The notes beneath the pieces were generated by a model. That model made no database searches, was not told where the DNA came from, and saw nothing but the letters and a program-made list of their open reading frames with translations. From NCBI GenBank assembly GCA_037783545.1, contig JBBELK010000003.1, forward strand, positions 2,232,001-2,296,000: a DNA stretch of 64,000 nucleotides, written 5' to 3'. A program made the translations under genes and the position numbers. The stretch comes from Henricia sp. BOLD:AAB3569 (taxonomy: Eukaryota > Echinodermata > Asteroidea > Spinulosida > Echinasteridae). This document shows positions 32,801 to 44,800 of the stretch, one piece after another; the first letter of the stretch is position 1; every line of letters starts with the position of its first letter.

Positions 32801-35800
32801 TCAGGTCGTAAGCAGCTGAAGTTCATTTCAGACCCAGCTCTGTCTCCTACACTCAACAATCTTGCCAATGTACAGTCATCTGTATTTCCTTCGCCTCGCA
32901 GCTCCACACCCACAACGCAAATGCCAACCTCGACCAGAACTCAAGAACTATCAATACAAGGCATGGGGGCTGTTATGCCTAAAGGTACTAACACTTACAG
33001 GGTTTCCCTTACGTGTAAAGCGGGCCTCCCACTGTGCGATTTTTGCCACGAATTAGGTACGATTGGCTACGATTGTGTGTAGAGTCTATGGATAGTCTCT
33101 GGTAGCTAATCGTACAAAAATCGCACAGTGGGAGGCCCGCTTTATGTTCTATAGAACATATACTTATATAGAACTATAGACGACCAGTCCCTATTCAAAT
33201 AACGTTGCCGCGACTGTAATTAGGACGGTACCTGACTATTTGGCAGATTGGGGGGAAATTTTTTTTCAGCGTGTGCACAAACATAACGGGGCGCCGAGAA
33301 ATAAATTTGGTTTTTCTGACTGAACAAAATCCATACTTATTCATTTGCGAAATTTCACCATAATTTTACTTGGTTATGTATACCTACTTTTGTTCAAGTA
33401 GTTTTGAAGCATGAAAAGGCTGGTAATTCGTAAAAAAAAAAGAGCTAAACAAACTGCTGATCAAAAACTGCAAGTTGTGTTTAATAATGCGCGTCTTGTG
33501 TGTCATACGCTGCTTGCGCGTCAGCTGCACGCAATGTTTTAAAAATGCAGAGTCATGCCCCCAATAATTATTTCCAAGGCTGTAGTTTCCTGGAGCTAAT
33601 TTTGAAAACGGGACTCATTGGGAAAAGCTTTTTTGCTTAACCTACAATGAGACTTATGAATTCTTAAAATGCATCTTAGGACATTTATAAAACAAACCCT
33701 TGCTTTTCTTCAATTTTAGCTGAACCAGCGATGGCCGAGATCGAACAAGAAATACCCCACCTCGGGGCGGAGGAAGTAATCGATGAAATCCTAGTCCTGT
33801 TGGGTCGTTTAGAGACAGACTACCGAGACACACGATCACTGTATGAGAAGGAATGTAAACGGTTTCAATGGTTGCAGTCAAAGATTGATCGACTGGCTGC
33901 TAAGAGAATGTATGAACTGCCCAGAGCTGTGCAAAGAGGTATAATTCTTTTATTTTATACGGATAGAAAAAAAACAACACAAATTATTCTTCGACTGAAA
34001 TATCAAGGAGGTTGATGCAAGAGAAACGGCCGGCCTTGCGGGACCCATTTAGACAGGGTGCCGTGTGTCTGGGGGATCCTCCATAGCCTGCCTCCCATGG
34101 GCTTCTCCTGGAAAACTGCCCAGAATCAGTCTACCGTAATACTTCTATACAATGGTTCTTCAATCCTTTTAAAATGTCTCTCATTCTTTTCCTACGTGAT
34201 AATTGTTCCTTCTGATGACTCCAAGTTTTTACTTACTCCACAATTCACATGATTATTTTTGATTACTACCTATTGTTTTATATATTTACATATTCCCGCC
34301 AGCTGTCGTTATTGTCGTTATGCATTAGAGCACGAAGCCTGTGCCACAGACATTGCGGAGATGAAATGGCATTGCTCATACCGCTCAAGGCAGAAGAATC
34401 GTGTCCAGAGCCAAGTTGAAGCAGCTGAAATGATGAATGCTAGACTTCTAGAGGACATTACGTTCGTCCAGAAACACTGGTAACATTAAGCTAATACTGA
34501 GTTTTCTTAGCTAGATAAATCCATTCTCAAAACCAAATCAAACCTTTGTTGAATATTGGGAATAATAATGTTTACTGTTTAATTATTAAATTATATATAT
34601 TGGATTTTGTTCAGTCCCCTGGTTGAAGAAAAGTTGGAACTGGAGAGAGACGCCATGAGAAGAATTGACGAAGCTCAGGCCCAGGTATGGGATCATGCCT
34701 TCGTATCCCTACTACGTCCATTTCTTTTTTGCCGCACACCCTTTTCACACCCCCGGTCATTCTCAAGACTTGAAGTGCACTCTGCCCTATGGGCAGTTCC
34801 CAATTTGGGCGACAAAAAGTACCCCCATAATTTTGATGCTTGAGAGTTTTCATGGTGCACCACAATAATATCCTGGACGAAAACAAAAAATGCCTACGAC
34901 ACTCGGTATTCCCAGGTGGTCTCCAACCGCGTACTGACCGAGCCCAACGTTGCTTAACTTCGGTGATCAGACGGGAACCGGACCTTAGCTTACAAGTTCT
35001 CAGTGAGATACCTATCTTTGTTGATGATTCTGTTTTAGAATATCTGTTTTTAACCAGAGTTTAACAAAACACTTCTCCATATCATCCTTTTAGTTCACAA
35101 AGTCCAGTCAGATTTTAATCTGTGATTCCACGGTATTTCTAAAGCTGCTGGCATATCATTTCAAAACTATGCCAATTTTGTATTTTCAGACGACCGACAT
35201 GCTCAACAAAACATGTGAGAAACTCAAAAGAACGGAAGAGAAGTCAGCAGAGGCTCATGGGAAGGCTGACATGGAGCGCGCTCACATCAGACGAGAACTT
35301 GAAGCCGTCCGTAACGCTCTGAAAGAGATCAGGTAAGGCTGCCGAGTTTTTGTGACCAGTTATAAAAATCAGCAGCTGATCTAGGATCAATAAAATATGA
35401 TTACATCATGAACATTCTGAAAATTTTAGGTGGTACCTGTATAACAGAATATAACAGAATTCCTGTTATATTGTCGCATTTTAATGGCCATGGATCCACT
35501 ACTGATTTATGGATATAGATGTAAAAACTCGGCCTAAATTGTGTGGCATCCAACTCATTTCGCACGGTCAGGTCACAAATGGTAATATATCACATATATT
35601 CAAACATTTGGTTTAAAGTCCCAAACCTGAATTTAAGTCTTGAGTATTTTACTGGCATGTCATTAAAGGAGCGTGACTAGATCACATTTTTGGACACCCC
35701 ATTTTCCTCATGGGTGTTGAGATTTTGATACCATATTATTTGTCATATTTTTCTCATTACCATCCTGAAATTTCACGTTCTTTCAAAATTATCGCCAAAA

Positions 35801-38800
35801 AAACCCACCGATTTTTTGTAAACTAATTTATCCATAAAGTAGTGTAGTACAATTACACCAACCTTTTTGCTTCCACATCTAAATTAGAGCTTGCAAATTT
35901 CCTGTTTTCTTCCCATGGATAGTATTTTGGGGAGGTAATTTATATGATTCTTAGGTTAAAATGAAATCCTTTTCTGGAAAAATCTGAACACGCTCTTTTA
36001 ATTTCTTTCTTGTTTTTGCCAGTTCTGAGCTTGACGAAGCCAAGTCCCTCCACTTGACCTACTCCCATCAATGCAATGACCTCAGACAAAAACTCAAGGA
36101 GGCCGCAGAGGAGAAAATAGTGCTCTGTGAGTAATTAGCTAATGTCATTGGTGCCCTTAGGCATTAGACAAACTAGTTTACTGTAGTGTTGCTAGGCAAC
36201 TAGTGGGATAATAGTCGTGTATAGACCTTTATCCCGAAGCAGCCATCTTCCCTTTTCTCCCTATTAAAATGAACGTGACAAAAGCGAGGCTTGCAGGAAA
36301 ATAGTTTGGTACCATGTTGAAATTGTTCATTGTGTGCTTCGCAAGGCGCAATCAAGAAAATGCGCAGCACTGACCGTGATTCTCTCATAATTACAACGAG
36401 AGATTACACGCGCAGACGCACTGATCATGCTCGATACTGGGGAACAAGACAAAGATGGACGCAGTGTGATAGCTGGTCAATGCATAGTTCCGACCTGTCA
36501 ATCAAGCTGAACCCGCCGACCATTCACAACAGAGCTAGCAGACAGCGCCCACATAGGTCAAAGTGATGCAATCATCACACAATCACGCGATTTTCTGCCC
36601 ATACAGTTTGTATGTTGTATGCGGCAGTAACCGCGTGAATCAGTGGTTTCAATGTCGGGTGATTCGCTGTTCAAAGGTAGGAAAGCGCATTTGTATGAAT
36701 ATATGTCATCCCTGCATTACTAGCCCTTCGCTCAGTGTGTGTGCTACGGTAACTGTCGACCCTAAAACATAAATACCTTTGAGTTTTCTCCAATGAATCT
36801 GCGCTTTCTATGCCGAGTCCCGTTGCTTTGTACGTTGTGTCGCTATTTTTTTGCGATGGCTTGTGAGCACATAGCAACAATATCTAAGGGGCGGGGTTAA
36901 CTGGGCAATCTCAGAACTATGCATTGATAGCTGGTGGTGAAGTACGTGTCCACATCTTTTTGTTTCTAGTGTCAAATTGCGAGAATGCAAAAGCAGCAGA
37001 GAAGATACAGTCCAAGCGAGTCAAGTTGATACAAGAAAGGATTATTGAGGCCGAGTTTGAGCACCGTAAAGCGGCCGATCACAACTTCCAGTTAACACGC
37101 CAAATTGAGAGAACGGTACGTTACGAGCTTCAGTCGCAATAGGCCTATTTCTTAACAGATTTCAAGATCTTGGGTCTGGGTCATTTTACTTATTTTGTGC
37201 AGATGATCTTCAAAAGATTTGGCCAGGGGCGCAGGCAAGACCTTTCTGAGAACTTACTAAACGTCCGTTATTTTTATTTTTGGCATGACACTTAAAAAGG
37301 GGATGTTCCCTTAGAACTGAAACATACATATTAATAATTTCGTAGTTTAACACTTCCATACTCAGATATATTAAATTATGCGGGAAGATTATGTCGGATG
37401 TCTCAGAAAGGTTTCGTGCTGGAGAGTCGCATGTGGGTCTTTCCACAGTAATGGGGTACATTTCTGTGACATTCAAGATCTTAGGTCCCAGTTCACTTCA
37501 AATGTACAAGGAAATTTCTTTAATTTTGAGATAAACTAAAGACATCTGAAAGGAATTATTGACTTATTTTTCAAATGTACCCCATTACTGTGGAAAGACC
37601 CATATACAGATCAAATTTCCTTAATGTTTTATTGTTGAGATGACTAATTTTTTTCTCTACTATCCACAGAAAAATGAACAAACGAAGGAGATTTCTGACC
37701 TGGAATCTGAATCTAAGAGGAAGTTGGCCGATTTGAGAGAGCGTCAGCAGGGTTGCCGAAAGTTATCAATGGAGATCGAAGACTCGCAACAAAAGCTCAA
37801 GAACTGGTACGTTGGGTGATTTAAGCAATCGCCAAAAATATTTACTTCATTCGTTGATAAGAACAGTCACATAAACATCGATCCCTTACTCTTCACGAAA
37901 GAATGCTCTGGGATCTTTTAAGCGCATTACACAACACACTGGACCAACGGCTTTACATCCCTTCCGAAGGATGGAGCAAGTGTGTTTAAGTGCCTTGTCC
38001 AAGGGCACAGGTACCCCAGCCAGGTGTCGAACCCACAACCCCAAGTTTGCGAGTCAACAACCGAAACCAATCAGCCATAGAACCCCACATCATTTTAACA
38101 CTTTCTTTTTTCACCGACAGCGGCAAACAAAAAATATCCAACGAGAAGAACATGGAACGCATAAAACGCGAGATGACGAAAGTCGACTCGCAGCTGAGCG
38201 TGGTTGACGAGGAATACGATAAAATCAACGCCATTAACACGGCGGTGCGCAATCAATTGATCGGAGAAGAGGACAAGGCTAAAATGACGGAGGAAAACTT
38301 ACAGGCAAGTTTTATAGTTTTATGCCCTTAAAAATAGATTACGGGTTTGGAAAACTGTTGAAAACAGCGTTATCTCCATGTGTGATTGAGGATGTGTATG
38401 ATAAAAACCAACCTGTGTATAAGTCAGCTTCGTACCTGTTTCCAAGAAAACAATGAAATAACTGTGTCTGTAATATAATGTATTAAATATTGTTGTCTTT
38501 GCTTAAAGGCAGTATACATGATTGGTATCTCGAAAATCAGAAATGTTCACAGATTTACGCCAAACTTACACAATATAAACATGATGACCGTAGAAAACTT
38601 CCCCTGAAATGGTTTTGTCTGAAGTGCTATAGTCTTTGAGAAATGAGTAAAACAATTAGTTTTCGTCTCATGAGACGAAAATTCAATTTGCCCCCAAACC
38701 ACTTCACCCGAGTGCCATTTCACCCTAAATCACTTCGTCCAAACACTACATTGCCCAAATGCCACTTCGCCCCAAAACCACTTCGTGCACGGGCCGTGGT

Positions 38801-41800
38801 TCAGGGGGAAATGGTTCAGGGCGAAGTGGTTTTGGGGCGAAATGACTGCAAACCCTTTTTTGACGGTTTTCTCAAAACTTAGATGAAGTACAGAGCTGGT
38901 TTTTGCTCAGGTTGGTTTTAATCATGCATATCTTCAATCACACAGGGGGATAAAACTATTTGTAACAGTTTACCAATTATGTATACTATCTTTAAATAGG
39001 GTACCTACGAAAGCCTACGGAAGCAAGTGAAAGAGGAAACGCATGCTAGGACCGTCCTCCAAGCTCGAATCTCGTCCGACACGACAGACTTGGTCAAGCA
39101 GCGAGTTGAAGCAAAGAAAAAGAAAGCCAAAGTCTCTAAGAAAGCAACGGAGCTTGAAGAAGTTTTAACGAGCACTCTTGCCAGCGTTAAGGTGTTGAGA
39201 GAAAAACACACGCAGGGACTCGAGGTGAGTTTTGTGCTTTTTTCAGAAAGTCTAACAAATAATAATCAAATATGTGACCTGTCACAACAAAATGAGCGCA
39301 AAGTCGCACTCCGCTATTTCCTATAACGACGGTTCAAAGTTAAAAATTGAAGGGAGGTCAATTTTAGGGGTTTGTAATATTTGGAAAGAGTAACTCTTAT
39401 TCTATTTGATTTTAAATATTGAGCGTCATCCATCAATTAAAAATATCATTTTCAGACCAATTTTGACGATAGCTTTTTTTCGTGCCTCATAAGAAATTTT
39501 GTAGGATTGGTTTTAACACTACCACTTCTCCAAGCTGTGTTGCATTTGGGGAATAGTTTTACCTTATGTGTTATATACTATTGGAAAGCTGTTTTTCTGC
39601 TGAATTCAAAAAGACCAATATCAAATTTTTGACTTTACACTCATTTCGTTGGGACAGGTCACATATTGCACGTGTGCTCATGAGTTTGAGCCCCACTGGT
39701 GCCAATGTTTGTCCCAGGGCAAGACACTTAATCTCAATTGCCTCGTCGACCCAAGCGATATTTAGGAATCTGTTAATAGGACAAATGCCACAATCTAACT
39801 GCTGATAGGGTTGTGTGCCTTGGCCAGGTAGCCACTTAGTTGAAGTGAAATGGTTCTGATGATTCCTTGATAGCAGCGATAATAATGGCAACAGCGCCAG
39901 GAGTACCCTGTAGGGTAGACGTGCGCTATGCAAGAGTCCACCATTATAACTGATCAGCATTCAGGTTTTTTTGTATCATTTTTTGGCCCTTACAGAGGAT
40001 CGAAGAACTGAACAAGTCGACGGCAGAGTTGAGAGTGCATCATGAGCAAACGCAAAAGTCCTTTAAAACGGAAGTCAGTGATCTTGAACCAGAGTGCGAA
40101 GAACTGAAGGTGAGCATTATTATATTCCTATAATGAATATTTATGAGTTAAAATGGGCGGAATATTTTCTTGAGTTGAAAGATGGAATGTTTTATTCACG
40201 AAGCAGAGTTGAATGGAACATTCCAAGTCAAATGGAAATGTCAACTTCCAAGTCATACATATCATGTGGCAAATTTATAGGAACATACAGTCGAACCTTA
40301 ATAAGAAGAGCACTGTTGAAGGGTCTGTGTCACAGTTTGCGCATGCGCAAATCCTTTTAATTTTTAGCTCATGAATGTAGTGCAATTTCGTTACACAACG
40401 CCATTGGTTCGTGTGCGTTTTGGACATCGTGTACTTAGCATATGTGCTGCATGGGCAGTGTGTGTTCGTTCACGAGTGTTTACAATATGCAGAATTCAAC
40501 TACATAGTACATCGTGTTGCGTGCCTTCGTTCGATTCTGTTTGACTGTATCATGGTGCTATAGCATTCCTTACTCGAACCTTCTCAACTCCCTGTGGAGT
40601 ATACATCCCCAGCTGCCCGTTAGGCTCTTATGAGCTAATCCAACACACAACACCTTCACTACTCCCACAGGTACCCATTTGCTCCAGGCTGGAGAGAGGC
40701 AATGTCTAGCTAAGTGGCTCGCTCAAGGACACACGCACCATGGACGCAGGCAGGCCTGGATTCGAACTCACAACCTGCAAAATTAACCACGGTCTCGAGT
40801 TTGACCATCGTACTCTATAGAGTACTGAAGTGGAAACATCATCCTTTGTGTTGCTAAGGCTACTGGGTCTGCCCTAAAACCAGTAAACTGTTTCCCTGTG
40901 CTTTAGTAATGGAGTTTTCAGATTACTGGCAATTGTTTAGAGCCAGTTACCCTGGTAATGACGTTACACTTTAGTAGTCTATTTGACGTCATAATTAATG
41001 TGTAATGTTTGCTGATTCCTGATCCACACAGAAAGAAATCTTGAACGCATCCAAGCGACTGGACTACATGGCATACCGCACTGATTTACTGAACAAGAAA
41101 CTCATTGACATGGCTAAGTCTAAGGGAGTCATGGACAAAATAATCACAAGCACACAGGAGACCATAACGGAGCTCGAGTAAGTAGTGGGCAGAACTTTTC
41201 AATTGTGACAACAACCGTAATAGACCGTATTCCTGAACGCGTGAGGGCGCTCGAACAAGGTGATTTGGGGAGAAATGTCCATAGATTACAGTAGAAAAGT
41301 GCGGATACGTACATGGGGAAAAGTCGCGTACGCGAAGCGCGCAGGCCTGTGGCGCGCGCACAGATTTCCATTCAAAATCAACGTTTGGAAGGCGTGTGCG
41401 CATTTTGTGTTCGAACATAATGCACGATGGGCGCGGACCACTTGACAGCGCCCTTACAGGTTCAGGAATACGGCATATTGTATTTTTATTCTAGCTGTGA
41501 GTCCAACATGGAGATTTTATATTTTTATTTATTTTATTTAATGGGTTTAATGAACTTCAATTTGCAGCCCGTAGGCTGAATTGCATGAAGCTTACAAGTG
41601 TCTTCCACCTAAACATCAAGATACATAGGTGGGTGGTGCCATTGGCAGCCGACGGCCAGAGACACCGGGGGATCCCTTAACTATTCACAAAAGAATGCTC
41701 TGAGATCTTTTAAGTGCATTACACAACACACTAAGCCAACGGCTTTACATCCCTTCCGAAGGATGGACCAATTGTGTTTAAGTGCCTTGCTCAAGGGCAC

Positions 41801-44800
41801 AGGTACCCCAGCCGGGTGTCGAACCCGCAACCCCAAGTTTTGACCCGAGTATTGTGAGTCAGTGACCTAAACCACTCGGCCACGGTACCCCACAAGAAGA
41901 TGGTTTGTCATCTCTCAAAATAAATTGGAGGATTTGCATTTGAGTAAGATTTTTCTGGGGCCGATTTCACAAAGCGTCTTAGGAAGGGTCACTCTTCTTA
42001 TCTTGGAACGTTGGTATGGGAATTAGGATGCATTGAACTAGTCTTAACTTTTGTGAAATCGACCCCTGATTAAATAGTTCATTTAAACTTTAGGACATTA
42101 CGGACATGTAAACTCGTCAAAGAAAGTTCGGAAAGTCAAGTTTGACTGACGATTTCTCTCTTGTTGCAAAATAATTGTCCTTGAATTTTATATCATTGGA
42201 AAGCCCTGTTATTCCTCTTTACGATGATGTGTCATTTGTTATGATTAAGCAATTGGGGGATGTGCACCACAGCTAAATACGGGGGCGGGTGTAAAGTGAA
42301 ATGTCACAAAATGCATTGCTATTGTCAAAAAGTGCATTGACACATTCCCATCCTCCAAGCAAAAGGGGAATGCACTGCATGACAATAGCAGTGAATTTTG
42401 TGACATTTCACTTTCCACCCACCCCTGTATTCCGCTATACTGCACATCCCCCCCAATTGATTAATCATAACAAATGACACATCACTGTAAAGAGGAATAA
42501 CAGGACTTTCCAATGATACCAAATTCAAGGGAAATGATTTAGTAACCAGAGAGAAATCGTCAGTCAAATCTGACTTTCCAAACTTTTTTTTAGAAGTTTA
42601 TATACAGGCTTTAAAATTAAAAGTATATCTGCTCAATCTTTCCACCACACATACAATCGCAGCGTCTAAAGACAGCTAACTGTAGGAGTAGTCATGTATT
42701 AAAAGTCATTCTGATATTGGACGCATAATGACAACATTTTATATTTACCCTCGATCACAGGATGGATCTGGAAGAGATCACGATTCAGTTAACCACGGGT
42801 CAGAAACAGCAGGATGATCTGAAATCATCGTTGACCCAAGTCGGTCAGCGAATCGAAGATGGTGATACCCATCATGTACAGTACACTAACGAGAGAAGAG
42901 AAATGCTGGAAAAACTGTGGGTAAGACCCAAGAAAATATGTGACTGTCCAACACAAACAGGCTGTAAAGTTGGTGAACTTTATTTTGTGCTACAGAACAA
43001 AATACTGTGATGTTAGGGCCGTTTCAAACGTCGTGCTTATGCCGTGTCAAATCAAATTAAATTTGGCGCGACGGTAGCACGGCGTTAGCACGGCAGTGGT
43101 TTTAAACGTCGAACTTAATTGCAAACTCCCAGTCTAACTTAAATACATCCCATGGCGGATGAGTCGTATGGCTGTTACGCACGTGCGTTTTCCATTCTGT
43201 CCATTGTAAGTCGCCATATTTATTATTTTGATGCGCTTGTTTGTTGGTTATTCCTTTACTTACATACGCGCTGCGACCATGCGCATTCTTAGTTGTGAAC
43301 ACAGTTGTGGCCCAACTTCGAACAGGTATTAAATTCGACACGGCAGAAGCACGACGTTTGAAACCATGCTGTGCTTGTGCCGCATTAAATTAAGTTAGCA
43401 CGGCAGACCCTGTCAAGCTAATTTCTTCTGCCGTGCCGAATTCAATTTGCTGAGCCAAATGGTTTCAAACGTCGTGCTTGTGCCGTGTCGAATTTAACAA
43501 AAGTCAAGTTGAATTTAATTCGACACGGCACAAGCACAACGTTTGACAACGGGCCTTTACTGACCGTAATGAATAGCCGCCATCTTGTGGGGCACCTTTT
43601 GTTACTTAAACTGGTCAACAATGTACATGTAAGCACAAAATGTGCAACCATGCATGTCCTCAAGGAACAAAGAAACTGCCCTACAAGACGGCAGCTATTC
43701 GATACGGTCTACAATAAGGTGTGAACAAAAACTTCTGTGAAATGGTGATTGTAGCCAATATTGGGAACATAGTGATTACTGTATGGGTAATTCCCAAAAT
43801 TAGTGGTCCAAAATTGTTGGTGTCCCAGTTACGTATGACACTTCCTGGTTCAAAAATCACCACTTATGACCACAAATTCTCAGTTATGGACTGTAGCCTG
43901 TGATTATAGGGGGCAGCATCATTTTCTTCAATATTTTTTTCTTCTGATTCCTGAAAAATATTCAAAACAAAAGACCATAAAGGCTTATAATTTGTTCCAT
44001 GGTATTGAATAGGAGTTTGGTGTCCCAGGTTACCTACGCCAATGAAAATTGGCTGTAGAATGAGTTTGCATTAACCTTGGTGCCATATTTACACACAAAC
44101 ATTAAATTTGAGTGGCATTTGTTCAAATAAAAATAATTATTTTCTACTGGGAAACCACTTTCAATCATTAAAAACACTTTTGGACCCCTAATTTTGGGAA
44201 TTACCCATAGTTGTTGATGTAGTTTGGTACCAGAAGTCGTTATCACCCATTAGTGTAGAGCAGTTGCAAGTGAGATGCAAAAAATCAGTCAGGACTTGAT
44301 ATACATGTATCATCACTTTTTCAGAATGATCTCAAGGAAAGATTGAAGGAGAACAAGGAACTCGCTCGTCGGTATCGCTTGACGCAACATGAACACCTCA
44401 AGTTGAAGGAAGCATTCTTGGAAGGCTTCGAGGGTCGCATCAACCTGGAAGCTAGTCTTAAAGATCACAAACAGGTTAGTAAAACAGACATTTGGACAGA
44501 TTGAGGGGACCTTAGAATGGACTAGAGGGTCGTATTAACATGGAAACAAGTCACAAAGATCACAAACGGGTTAGGAAAATGGACATTAAGACAGATTGAG
44601 GGGACCTTAGAATGGACTAGAGGGTCGTATTATTACATGGAAACTAGTCACAAAGACGACAAACAGGTTAAGAAAATTGGCATTGAGACGGATTGAGGGG
44701 ACCATAGAATGGACTAGAGGGTCATAATAACGTGGAAACAAGTCATAAAGAGGTTAGGAAAATGGGCATTGAGACAGATTGAGGGGACCGTAGAATGGAC

